Made by a program: the position numbers and the translations under genes
Shown: piece by piece, positions 1-7,125 of the stretch
How the letters are laid out: each line of letters begins with the position of its first letter
How positions within the stretch are numbered: position 1 is the stretch's first letter
The notes under the pieces: model-generated
Seen by the model: the letters and a program-made list of their open reading frames with translations, nothing else
What the model was told of the DNA's origin: nothing
Database searches by the model: none
DNA from: Clostridium sp. UBA2485
GTDB taxonomy: Bacteria > Bacillota > Clostridia > Clostridiales > Clostridiaceae
Length of the DNA: 18,820 nucleotides
Reading direction: 5' to 3'
Assembly (NCBI RefSeq): GCF_002341865.1
Contig: NZ_DDOV01000006.1
Span: forward strand, 1 to 18,820

Positions 1-294
1 CCTAGAGAGGCTTTTGATATTATACAAGATCAAGTGAATGCTGATTTAGTTTATAGTGAATTTAATAGTTTAGATCATGAAAAAGCTACAGGAGTTTTAA
101 TTTTTGAAAAATATTTTTTTAGAGTAAGTAATAGAGTGGCACTTGTAGTACTTATAGATAATTTAAAAGGGGATACTGTTGTAAAATCTATTTCTACGGG
201 AAGTTCAGAAGGATTATTTTTAAATTTTGACTGGGGCGCATCAGAAGATTTTGCTTATAGTGTAAAAGATATTATGGAGAAATATATTATTTAA
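1..294 (+). CDS. DUF6054-like protein, 3' end (start lies outside the window)
   Basis: The reading frame is open from the first base, so this is the C-terminal 97 residues of a longer protein. A GTG at 34 could act as a start but has no ribosome binding site, so truncation by the window edge is more likely. The visible part is soluble, with a SNRVALVV strand, a glycine/serine stretch (STGSSEG) and an LNFDWGASEDF segment. This order resembles the DUF6054 family as I remember it (small Firmicute proteins of unknown function), but I could not check the match. No catalytic motif, signal peptide or membrane segment is visible. A strong terminator begins 30 bases after the stop, so this ends a transcription unit. 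The CDS is fairly certain; the family name is tentative. Confidence 0.65.
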   Translation, partial: PREAFDIIQDQVNADLVYSEFNSLDHEKATGVLIFEKYFFRVSNRVALVVLIDNLKGDTVVKSISTGSSEGLFLNFDWGASEDFAYSVKDIMEKYII

Positions 295-323
295 AAATGC
301 TATAAGGAAATGCAAAGCTAGAG

Positions 324-355
324 AAAAAACATCTAAGAATTTTAGATGTTTTTTT
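324..355 (+). terminator. Rho-independent terminator of the DUF6054-like gene
   Basis: AACATCTAA and TTAGATGTT form the stem around a five-base loop. A run of A on the left and T on the right extends the stem and makes the hairpin near symmetrical. Confidence 0.85.
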
Positions 356-361
356 ATTCTA

Positions 362-575
362 ATTTTCCACCTCTGGGGAACAGCTTAATCAATGGAAAAT
401 TGAAAATAGAGAATTGACAATTGTGATGAAAATTAATTTTGTCAAACTAATTTCTTTGGTTATTTTTTATAAGAAGTTACATAGTAACTTCAAAAATAAA
501 TTAATTCTAAATTCCTAGCTTTTGCTGAGAAATATTCGCGATTGTGAATTGAAAAAGTTGTGAGTTAAATAGTTC
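362..575. repeat. Intergenic MITE-like repeat, copy A
   Basis: This is a degenerate copy of the repeat family also seen near 2566, 6398, 9141, 10728, 12146 and 15494. It starts with the GC-rich motif TTTTCCACCTCTGGGGAAC (363-381), then an end-like AATTGAAAATAGAGAATTGACAA, a GAAAATTAATTTT hairpin, and the palindrome GAAGTTAC/GTAACTTC (473-491). It ends near ATTGTGAATTG. No protein is encoded. The outer limits are approximate. Confidence 0.6.
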
Positions 576-705
576 AAATTATAAACTTGAAAAGTATTAA
601 TTATTTTCACATATATGAATTTTAGACTTAGTATAAGCATTATTTATGTGTAACTTAAAATACATAATATTCATACTATTAATAAAAATAACAAAATTCA
701 AAGAT

Positions 706-725
706 TATGTGATAATAATCACATA
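706..725. promoter_or_regulatory. CRP/FNR-type operator upstream of the FNT channel gene
   Basis: TGTGA-TAATAA-TCACA is an exact 5-6-5 palindrome of the CRP/FNR superfamily type. With flanking bases it forms a 20-bp palindrome with one mismatched pair. A plausible -10 box, TATTAT at 745-750, would start transcription near 757 and put the site centre at about -41.5. That is the usual place for activation by this family. The site is seen directly; the regulator and its activating role are inferred. Confidence 0.6.
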
Positions 726-740
726 CATTTTAAAGGGATA

Positions 741-758
741 TTGTTATTATATTAACGA
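741..758. promoter_or_regulatory. Rex-like site overlapping the presumed -10 region
   Basis: TTGTTATTATATTAACGA agrees with the clostridial Rex consensus (TTGTTAA, four free bases, TTAACAA) at 12 of its 14 fixed positions. It covers the presumed -10 box of the FNT gene, so a bound repressor would block transcription. Such a site can arise by chance in AT-rich DNA, so this is tentative. Confidence 0.35.
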
Positions 759-779
759 TAACTTAAGGAGGATTATTAT

Positions 780-1547
780 ATGTTTATGGATGTAATAGAA
801 AAAATAAGTAATGCAGCTTTAAGTAAAAGTAATTTGTTAAAGAAAAGTAAAGGTAAATATTTAGTTAGTTCTGCTTTAGCTGGAGTTTTTGTTGGATTAG
901 GAGTAATTTTAATCTTTACCATTGGAGGAGTTTTAAATGCTGCCAATTCACCATATACAAAGATAGCTATGGGCATTAGCTTTGGTGTAGCATTAAGCTT
1001 AGTAGTTATGGCAGGATCAGATCTTTTTACTGGAAACAATATGGTTATGACTATAGGTAGTTTGGAGAAAAAAGTATCCCCAGGGGAAACAATTAAAGTT
1101 TGGATTTTTTGTTTTTTAGGAAATTTGATAGGTTCAGTATTAATTGCAATATTATATGCTTATAGTGGACTTGCTACTGGACCAGTGGCAGAATTTATAG
1201 TTAAGGCTTCTGCTGCCAAAATTGCAGCACCTGCACTAGAATTATTTATAAGAGGTATTTTATGTAATATATTAGTTTGCCTTGCTATATGGTGTTCTTT
1301 TAAATTAAAAGAAGAAACTTCAAAGTTAATAATGATATTTTGGTGTTTATTTGTATTTATAACATCTGGTTTTGAACATAGTGTAGCAAATATGTCATTA
1401 CTTGCAATAGGGCTATTAATACCGCATCCAGCATCAATAACAATTAGCGGATATGGATATAACTTATTAATGGTAACTATAGGAAATATGGTAGGAGGTA
1501 TTGTGTTTGTAGCTTTAGCTTACTGGTATATATCAAAAGATAAATAG
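780..1547 (+). CDS. Formate/nitrite transporter (FNT) family channel
   Basis: A membrane channel of the FocA/NirC/HSC family, which forms pentamers that pass small monovalent anions (formate, nitrite, hydrosulfide) with protons. The 255 residues match the family's usual length, and about six hydrophobic segments follow a short cytoplasmic N-terminus. Family signatures are visible: AGSDLFTGN at residues 78-86 (the broken-helix loop) and GFEHSVANM with the central-pore histidine at 200. AAGGAGG lies 8 bases before the ATG, so the start is secure. The gene stands alone between its own regulated promoter and a terminator. With no formate, nitrite or sulfite enzyme next to it, the substrate cannot be named; the CRP/FNR-like site suggests control by redox state or electron acceptor. 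Confidence 0.92.
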   Translation: MFMDVIEKISNAALSKSNLLKKSKGKYLVSSALAGVFVGLGVILIFTIGGVLNAANSPYTKIAMGISFGVALSLVVMAGSDLFTGNNMVMTIGSLEKKVSPGETIKVWIFCFLGNLIGSVLIAILYAYSGLATGPVAEFIVKASAAKIAAPALELFIRGILCNILVCLAIWCSFKLKEETSKLIMIFWCLFVFITSGFEHSVANMSLLAIGLLIPHPASITISGYGYNLLMVTIGNMVGGIVFVALAYWYISKDK

Positions 1548-1603
1548 TAAAATCTATATATAATATTTAAAGCCTAATAATCTATAATATTGGTTTATAT
1601 AAT

Positions 1604-1635
1604 AAAAAAACTAGCAGGATATTGCTAGTTTTTTT
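1604..1635 (+). terminator. Terminator of the FNT channel gene
   Basis: AACTAGCA and TGCTAGTT pair around a six-base loop and are followed by seven T. The rest of the 1548-1914 gap contains no gene that I can see. Confidence 0.9.
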
Positions 1636-1891
1636 ATTTATAATCATTAATTTTGCAAGCGTAATAGTTATATCTTTAATATAATTATGCAATTTTTCAT
1701 AGTATAAAATATAACTCAACATAAAACAGCAAAGAAGATAAATATTTCAGGATGAAAGGTAAATAGGTTTCTTAAAAAGCCTTAGAATAATGAATTGATT
1801 AAAGGAGTACTGATAGATTGGTTAGAATAGTAGCATGTATTGAGGGTACAAAGATATTATAGAGAATATAAGATAGGCGTTAGATAAAATT

Positions 1892-1916
1892 TATAATATA
1901 GGGGGCTATATATTAT
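1892..1916 (+). promoter_or_regulatory. Start-codon hairpin of the aldolase gene
   Basis: ATAATATAG and CTATATATTAT can pair, with a two-base bulge. The GGGGG ribosome binding site would lie in the loop and the first bases of the ATG in the stem. The stem is all A/T apart from one pair, so it would be weak and may simply reflect base composition. Confidence 0.3.
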
Positions 1917-2565
1917 GTTAATGGAGAAAGAACGACAGTTACTTGTAGAATATGGACAAAAGCTAATTACTAGTGGATTAACTAAGGGTACTGGAGGAAA
2001 CCTAAGTATATTCAATAGAGAAGAGAAGCTTATGGTAATTACACCTACAGGAATGGACTATTTTAAAACTAAACCAGAAGATATAGTTGTTATGAATTTA
2101 GAAGGAGAAATAGTGGATGGTAATCGTATGCCTTCAAGTGAGTATGAGATGCATAAGATTTTTTATGAAAATCGAGAAGATATAAATGCAATAATTCATA
2201 CTCATACAGTGTACGCTACTACATTAGCTTGTTTGAATTGGGAGCTTCCACCAGTACATTACTTAGTAGCTTTAGCAGGACATAATGTAAGATGTGCAAA
2301 ATACGCAACATATGGAACAAAAGAATTAGCAGAAAATGCACTTGAAGCTATGAAAGATAGAAGAGCAGTTATATTAGCAAATCATGGATTATTAGCAGGC
2401 GCTAATGATTTATTAAATGCATTTAATATTGTAGAAGAAATAGAATATTGCTCAGAAATATATTGTCGTGTTAAATCAATAGGTGATCCAGTTATATTAC
2501 AAAAAGAAGAGATGGATTTAATGGTTGAAAAATTCAAAACCTACGGACAAAAAAGTGAGGATTAA
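1915..2565 (+). CDS. Class II aldolase, L-fuculose-phosphate aldolase type
   Basis: A zinc-dependent aldolase of the FucA/AraD family, 216 residues, the family's normal size. The phosphate-binding GTGGNLS is at residues 25-31. The catalytic base is Glu76 in the SSEYEMH segment. The zinc ligands are His95 and His97 (IIHTHT) and His157 (ANHGLL), the same set and spacing as in E. coli FucA. Family members cleave sugar-1-phosphates to dihydroxyacetone phosphate and an aldehyde. Start: ATG at 1915 with GGGGG nine bases before it; a second ATG two codons later is possible. No fucose isomerase, kinase or transporter is nearby, so a catabolic fucose role is not supported. Orphan members can also act in 5'-deoxyadenosine (5-deoxyribulose-1-phosphate) or methylthioribose salvage. 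Family is certain, substrate is not. Confidence 0.88.
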   Translation: MLMEKERQLLVEYGQKLITSGLTKGTGGNLSIFNREEKLMVITPTGMDYFKTKPEDIVVMNLEGEIVDGNRMPSSEYEMHKIFYENREDINAIIHTHTVYATTLACLNWELPPVHYLVALAGHNVRCAKYATYGTKELAENALEAMKDRRAVILANHGLLAGANDLLNAFNIVEEIEYCSEIYCRVKSIGDPVILQKEEMDLMVEKFKTYGQKSED

Positions 2566-2850
2566 TTCAAAATTTACAACTCACAATTAAAGTTAAAATT
2601 AATTTCTTTAAATAGTTTTTTGTGAGAAACATAATTGTCAGTTTTCCACCTCAGGGGAACTTAATCAATTAAGAATTGAAAATGGAGAATTGACAATTGT
2701 GGTAGAAATTAATTCTTACAAATTAATTTCTTTAAATAGATTTTTCAGTAAAAGTGACTGCGTCACTTTAAAAAGAAATAAATTTAAAACTTCTCTTATA
2801 AAAGAGAAGTATCAATAATTGTGAATTTTGCATTATGAATTGTGAATTAA
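2566..2850. repeat. Intergenic MITE-like repeat, copy B (composite)
   Basis: The segment holds two partial units: 2596-2620 and 2720-2745 share a 25-base stretch (AAATTAATTTCTTTAAATAG plus T-rich bases) with one difference. Between them are the GC-rich motif GTTTTCCACCTCAGGGGAAC (2641-2660) and an AATTGAAAATGGAGAATTGA end. Internal palindromes are AAAGTGAC/GTCACTTT and ACTTCTCTT/AAGAGAAGT (2789-2810). A 31-base block at 2705-2735 is identical to 9173-9203 in copy D. Confidence 0.7.
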
Positions 2851-2858
2851 AAAGTTAT

Positions 2859-2901
2859 AAATAAGCCAGCAGTTTTAATTTATAAAACTGCTGGCTTATT
2901 T
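2859..2901. terminator. Long hairpin downstream of the aldolase, probable terminator
   Basis: A perfect 19-bp stem with GCCAGCAG and CTGCTGGC at its core and a five-base loop. There is only a short T run on each side, so it may work in both directions. It lies about 300 bases after the aldolase stop, beyond repeat copy B. Confidence 0.7.
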
Positions 2902-3033
2902 GTGTAGAACTTTATTGGAAGCTATTACATAGTTATATAAAAATAAGAATATATTTTTAGAGGACTAATAAAGAAAAAATGAACCTACAAAAAATAAATT
3001 ATTCATTTGATACAAATTTAGGAGGTGAGAATT

Positions 3034-3282
3034 ATGATTACAGCCCTTACATTATTAATAATTTTTGCGGTATTTGCTTTAATATGTATTATTTTTAAAT
3101 TTGTAGGTAGCATAATTTTAATAGCATTGTTATTATTCTTAGTTATAGCAGTTGGTATAGGGTTAATTGGAATGATGGGAGGAGCAGTAGTTGGTATGTT
3201 AGCCTTTCTGCCCCAAATTATAATAGCAATAATAATTGTAGCATTAATAGCTTATGCAATAGATAAGAGTAATAAAAAATAG
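3034..3282 (+). CDS. Small hydrophobic membrane protein, unknown function
   Basis: An 82-residue protein that is almost wholly hydrophobic. It has about three membrane-spanning stretches (near residues 2-21, 24-46 and 48-74) and a short basic tail (DKSNKK). The chosen start is the ATG at 3034, which has AGGAGGTGAG ending about six bases upstream. A GTG at 3025 lies inside that ribosome binding site and is not a credible start. No cysteine pair, charged pore residue or known transporter signature is visible. It has its own upstream region and a hairpin follows it at 3367, so it looks monocistronic. I do not recognise the family. Confidence 0.7.
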   Translation: MITALTLLIIFAVFALICIIFKFVGSIILIALLLFLVIAVGIGLIGMMGGAVVGMLAFLPQIIIAIIIVALIAYAIDKSNKK

Positions 3283-3366
3283 AAGTACCATAATGAATTT
3301 TATTTAGATATGTGAAAGAAAATAATAAGTCAAAGATGTTAGTTCTAGTTTATATCAGATAAATTG

Positions 3367-3403
3367 CAGCCACTCTCCATAGTGATGCTATGGATGGTGG
3401 CTG
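3367..3403. other. GC-rich hairpin, terminator-like but without a T run
   Basis: CAGCCAC/GTGGCTG and CCATAG/CTATGG form two stacked stems separated by a 3x3 internal loop and closed by TGATG. No T run follows on either strand. The 317-base gap between the small membrane protein and the transporter holds only this structure and the transporter's ribosome binding site. Confidence 0.55.
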
Positions 3404-3599
3404 ATAAAGTAGTATGGTATAAAATGATTTAATATACTGACCTGTTATTTTTTGATATGGCTTATTTAATGTAAGATTTTAAAACCAAATACTTCTTTTT
3501 ACATATTATACAGTAAGCACTTTTAGGAGGCTGAAATAAATATACTAGTATATTTACTAATTATGTTTTCAGTATACATTATGTAAAAGAGGTGAAAAT

Positions 3600-4997
3600 G
3601 TGGAGATACAATTAGGGATAGTTCATATAATATACTTGGTGATGGTAATAATAATATTACTATCTTTAGGCTTTAAGAAAAATATTTCTTTAGCTTGTAT
3701 TATTGGAATTGTACTAATAGCTTTTTCAGCTACAAATTCTATAATTGATTCTATAAAAGTTATATTTGATAGCTTTCTATATGCATATCGGCAGCTAGGT
3801 GGTACTATATTAATTATTTCTGTAATCAGTGGATTTAGTAAGTTACTTACAGTTACTAAAATTAATACTGTAATAGTTAAACCTTTTGAGAAATTTGTAA
3901 AAACACCTTTTGTGGCTTATTGGGGAGTAGGAATATTTTTTATGATAATTTCTTGGTTTTTTTGGCCTTCTCCTGCAGTTGCTTTAATTGGAGTAGTAGT
4001 ACTTCCTGTTATGATTAAAGCGGGACTTACTCCTATGTCAGTAGCAATCTGTCTTAATATTTTTGGTAGTGGTCTTTCATTATCAGGAGATTATGTGATT
4101 CAAGGAGCCCCAAAACTAACTTCTGAAGCAGCAGGTATATCTGTACAGGCAGTTCTTTCTGCTAGTATACCTATCGTAATTGTAATGGGAGTAACTACCA
4201 CAGTATTAGCTTATTATTATATAAGAAAAGAGCAGAAAGAAAATATTTCCTTAGATATGAATGAAGAAGTAGAAGAAGTTATTGTTGATGAAGAATATGA
4301 AGAAGTAAGATTGAGTAAAAGAATGAAAAATATTAATGCAGCAATAATAGTTATAGCATATATAATTGATATTTTAATTCTTTATTTTTTAAAACTTCAA
4401 GGGAATGAGGCAACGGCTTTAATTGGTGGAACATCAATAGCATTAATTATAATAATTTCTCTAATATCCTATAAAGAAAAAGGACTTGATAAAATACCAG
4501 ATTTTTTAGTGGAAGGCTTTAAATTTGGATTTACTGTATTTGGTCCAGTAATTCCTATAGCAGCATTTTTCTATATGGGAACAGGTGGATTTAGATATTT
4601 ATTTGGAGAGATTGCTTCAGTGGGTGTTGATGGAATTGTAAGTGATTTAGGTATGGCTTTAGCACAATTAGTACCTATGAATGGTGCAGTGGCATCTATA
4701 ACAACTACAATTATAGGAGGAATAACAGGATTAGATGGATCAGGTTTTTCAGGATTAGGTCTTGTAGGAGCAATTGCAAGACTTTTGGGAACATCCCTTG
4801 GACATGGAATAGATACATTAGCTGCTTTAGGGCAAGTATCTGCTATATGGGTAGGAGGAGGAGCGCTAGTACCTTGGACAATTATACCCTATGCAGTAGT
4901 TTGTGGAGTTAGTCCTTATGAACTTGCAAGAAAAAATATGAAACCTGTTATTATAGGACTATTAATAACTACAATTTTTACAATGTTTTTACTGTAA
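3600..4997 (+). CDS. Multi-spanning transporter, ion-transporter-superfamily-like
   Basis: A 465-residue integral membrane protein with roughly 11-12 hydrophobic segments in two halves. The halves are joined by a long, very acidic cytoplasmic loop (about residues 214-245, rich in Glu, ending in a basic stretch). Each half has a glycine/proline-rich re-entrant-looking region (WPSPAVALIGVVVLP; then GFSGLGLVGAIARLLGTSLG). This two-half layout fits the IT superfamily of organic-anion and cation antiporters (DcuC, CitT, GntP and NhaC relatives). The start is GTG at 3600 with AGAGGTG six bases upstream; an overlapping ATG at 3598 stops after five codons. It has its own terminator and no enzyme partner, so the substrate is unknown. 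The family placement is an inference from overall shape. Confidence 0.75.
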   Translation: MEIQLGIVHIIYLVMVIIILLSLGFKKNISLACIIGIVLIAFSATNSIIDSIKVIFDSFLYAYRQLGGTILIISVISGFSKLLTVTKINTVIVKPFEKFVKTPFVAYWGVGIFFMIISWFFWPSPAVALIGVVVLPVMIKAGLTPMSVAICLNIFGSGLSLSGDYVIQGAPKLTSEAAGISVQAVLSASIPIVIVMGVTTTVLAYYYIRKEQKENISLDMNEEVEEVIVDEEYEEVRLSKRMKNINAAIIVIAYIIDILILYFLKLQGNEATALIGGTSIALIIIISLISYKEKGLDKIPDFLVEGFKFGFTVFGPVIPIAAFFYMGTGGFRYLFGEIASVGVDGIVSDLGMALAQLVPMNGAVASITTTIIGGITGLDGSGFSGLGLVGAIARLLGTSLGHGIDTLAALGQVSAIWVGGGALVPWTIIPYAVVCGVSPYELARKNMKPVIIGLLITTIFTMFLL

Positions 4998-5008
4998 TTT
5001 ATATTTAT

Positions 5009-5048
5009 AACCTAACTTTTATTTTTATATTAAGAGTTAGGTTTTTTT
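5009..5048 (+). terminator. Terminator of the transporter gene
   Basis: AACCTAACT pairs with AGTTAGGTT and a run of seven T follows. A close relative of this hairpin is found at 6900-6935 with no gene in front of it. Confidence 0.88.
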
Positions 5049-5230
5049 ATTTCTGAACTCAATAAATATAAAGCAACTAAGAGTTTTATGAAAAGAGTAG
5101 ATGATATCTTGTTTGTAGAGATAAAAGCAAGGTCTTAAGGGTATGAAATTTACTATAGAAGTTACTAATGCTATAAGTAAAAAAATTAATTAAGAGTTAA
5201 AATTATTCATTTTAAAAAATATGGTTATTT

Positions 5231-5260
5231 AAAAGTCATAACTGAATTTATGGCTTTTTA
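5231..5260 (+). terminator. Orphan terminator
   Basis: AAAAGTCATAA and TTATGGCTTTT pair (one G-T pair) around CTGAAT and are followed by a T-rich tract. No convincing gene precedes it in 5049-5230. Only short frames such as a 16-codon one at 5143-5193 exist, and that one lacks a properly spaced ribosome binding site. The remaining stretch to the azoreductase shows nothing else except the palindrome at 5530. Confidence 0.7.
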
Positions 5261-5529
5261 TTTTCTAGCTTTGAAAGTTCCATGAAAATTTGATGTTAGA
5301 ATAAAGGTTAAACAACATAGATTTTTTCTTGAATAAGATAAAATTTAAGAGTAAAATATTTGCAATGTATTCTAAGGAAATATCTTATTAGAAATAAGAT
5401 AGTATTAGCCTAGTTAAAAATTAAATTTATTGATATTATTACTAATTATTGATAAAGTTAATAAAAGATATTTTTTACAAAGGAAGAATATCATAAGAGG
5501 AATTTAGCAAAAATAATAGAGTATTACAT

Positions 5530-5549
5530 TTGATCTAACTGGAGATCAA
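5530..5549. promoter_or_regulatory. Palindromic operator candidate ahead of the azoreductase
   Basis: TTGATCT-AACTGG-AGATCAA has perfect 7-bp arms and lies 24 bases before the ribosome binding site. Size and position fit a dimeric repressor (MarR, HxlR and YodB types often control azoreductases). No regulator gene is adjacent. Confidence 0.45.
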
Positions 5550-5587
5550 TGTTTCTAAAAATATTAAATTGTAAAGGAGTAAGAGAT

Positions 5588-6184
5588 ATGAGTAAAGTAT
5601 TATATATTAAGGCAAACATTAAAAATGATGGAGAGTCAAGAACATTTAAAGTAGCAGATAGCTTTGTAGAAGAATATAAGAAGAGCAATCCAGAAGATGA
5701 GGTAATTATATTAGACTTATATAAAGAAAATATAGACTTTTTAAGACCAGAGGATATAGGAAAAATATTTGGACCTAAAGATGAGGAAAGCAAGAATAAT
5801 CCAATATTAAAATATGCATATCAATTTGCAGAAGCAGATAAATATATAATTGCAGCACCAATGTGGAATTTAAGCATCCCTGCAATATTAAAAGCTTATA
5901 TAGACTATGTAAGTGTAACAGGAATAACTTTTAAATATACTCCAGAAGGTCCAATTGGACTTTTAGATAATAAAAAAGCTGTACACATAGTAGCTAGAGG
6001 TGGAGAATATGGTAATGCTCCATATGAGATGGGAGACAGATATCTAAGAACTATATTAGGATTCTTTGGAATTAAACAAATAGAAACTATTGCTATAGAA
6101 AATTTAGACGTTGTTGGTGTAGATATTCAAGAAAAACTTGAAGAAGGAATAAGAGAAGCTAAGAAAATTGCACAAGAATTTTAG
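5588..6184 (+). CDS. azoR: FMN-dependent NADH-azoreductase
   Basis: A cytoplasmic flavoprotein of the flavodoxin-like AzoR/NQO family that reduces quinones and azo bonds with NADH by two-electron transfer. The 198 residues match the usual 200 or so. The FMN-phosphate loop follows strand one (residues 5-20, with an SRTF motif). The family hallmark is the PMWNLSIPAILKAYIDYV segment followed by GITF, which contacts the flavin ring. A second flavin contact is the VARGGEYG region. The start is ATG 5588, with AAAGGAG eight bases upstream; an earlier in-frame ATG at 5549 lacks a ribosome binding site. The gene stands alone, with a palindromic operator candidate before it and a terminator after it. 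This suggests a stand-alone quinone or electrophile response gene. Confidence 0.92.
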   Translation: MSKVLYIKANIKNDGESRTFKVADSFVEEYKKSNPEDEVIILDLYKENIDFLRPEDIGKIFGPKDEESKNNPILKYAYQFAEADKYIIAAPMWNLSIPAILKAYIDYVSVTGITFKYTPEGPIGLLDNKKAVHIVARGGEYGNAPYEMGDRYLRTILGFFGIKQIETIAIENLDVVGVDIQEKLEEGIREAKKIAQEF

Positions 6185-6275
6185 ATTTTATGAAGATAAA
6201 AGGCAACAGAATTTAATAATACCCTAACAATAAATTTATAATATTATAATTAAAGCTCAACTTACTGATGTTATG

Positions 6276-6305
6276 AAAACCGTACCTTAAATAGGTGCGG
6301 TTTTT
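6276..6305 (+). terminator. Terminator of the azoreductase gene
   Basis: AAAACCG-T-ACCT pairs with AGGT-G-CGGTTTT and is followed by T. It lies about 90 bases after the stop codon. Confidence 0.9.
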
Positions 6306-6466
6306 GCTTAGCATATTATTAAGATATACCACTTCTAAATTTAATCTATCTCTGAAAATAATTAACACTTATTAGTATTGTGACTAAAACTACTAAATTC
6401 ACGGTTCACAATTCATAATTTAGGACATTTTTCGGTTATCACTGAGAAATTTAGAATTGATTAACC

Positions 6467-6558
6467 GTAGCGGCGAACAGTGTTCGTCATATATTATTGA
6501 ATAAATATTAAACTATAAGACGTATTAAAAAGAACTGACGTACATTGTTCATCCCTAC
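6467..6558. mobile_element. Small nested element with 22-bp terminal inverted repeats
   Basis: The left end GTAGCGGCGAACAGTGTTCG (plus TC) matches the inverted right end (6537-6558) at 17 of 22 positions. Each end is itself palindromic around CGAACA-G-TGTTCG. The 92-base element has no coding capacity, so it would be a non-autonomous, MITE-like insertion inside repeat copy C. No clear target duplication is visible. Confidence 0.5.
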
Positions 6559-6585
6559 AATAAAACACTAGCATTTGTATTGCCA

Positions 6586-6639
6586 GTTCTCCGCCTCTGG
6601 GGAACAGTAGTGAAACCCTTTAGGGTTCCCCTGAGGTGC
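6586..6639. repeat. Inverted pair of the GC-rich motif
   Basis: CCGCCTCTGGGGAAC (6591-6605) faces GTTCCCCTGAGGTGC (6625-6639), with ACCCTTTAGGGT between. Together they can form a strong GC-rich hairpin in otherwise AT-rich DNA. The same motif occurs singly in copies A and B. Confidence 0.65.
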
Positions 6640-6899
6640 AGTATAGCTTGGAATAATACTAATGATTTAAACTAATATCGTGAAAAAATAACATATGAAA
6701 ATATTTTTATCAAGAAGTTACTTTATCGCTTTTAAAAGGAATAAGTTCAAAATTTCTCTTATAAAAGAAAAGTATCAATAATTGTCCATTGTTAATCGTC
6801 AATTTTCAATTTCATATTAATGTAAACTTAAATAATTTAATAGCAGAATTTTATACTTCTTAAAGTTCTCTTGTTTATTGCAGACGATATACTTTAAAG

Positions 6900-6935
6900 C
6901 CTAGCCCTTATTTTTATGTTAAGGGTTAGGTTCTT
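6900..6935 (+). terminator. Orphan terminator-like hairpin
   Basis: CCTAGCCCTTA pairs with TAAGGGTTAGG (one G-T pair), followed by TTCTTT. It closely resembles the transporter terminator at 5009-5048, including the loop. No gene precedes it within 700 bases. Confidence 0.6.
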
Positions 6936-7125
6936 TGTGTTAAATTTTCTTAACAAATAGATAAAATTTCGATTTTAGCTTGTTTTACTTAATATTTGAA
7001 TTAGTTATATGTGAAATTCAAAGTTATCTCTCTACTCCTCAATAAATCATAAATAATAATTTATTTACAACGCACTTAGTGATTTGAATAGTTTTTCTAT
7101 TAGGAATATATTTGATTGATATTAA

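Larger units (their letters stand above)
6398..6812. repeat. Intergenic MITE-like repeat, copy C, with nested elements
   Basis: The largest repeat cluster in the window. Its left part (TCACGGTTCACAATTCATAA...) runs opposite to copy A. Its right part holds ATTTCTCTT/AAGAAAAGT (6752-6773) and then ATTGTCCATTG...CAATTTTCAATTT, the inverted form of the family end. Two other structures are inserted (6467-6558 and 6586-6639). No open frame of note is present, so the 6185-7435 gap is repeat, orphan hairpin and gene debris. Confidence 0.65.

Noticed and set aside
1700..1900. Possible gene debris before the aldolase (a stretch reading DRLVRIVACIEGTKIL)
   Set aside because: It covers fewer than 20 codons, has no start or ribosome binding site, and could not be linked to a family.
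1915..2565. A fucose-use operon
   Set aside because: No isomerase, kinase, permease or regulator of fucose lies nearby; the aldolase is alone between terminators and repeats.
5143..5193. A 16-codon peptide gene (MKFTIEVTNAISKKIN)
   Set aside because: The only purine-rich stretch is too close to the ATG to serve as a ribosome binding site, and nothing else supports coding.
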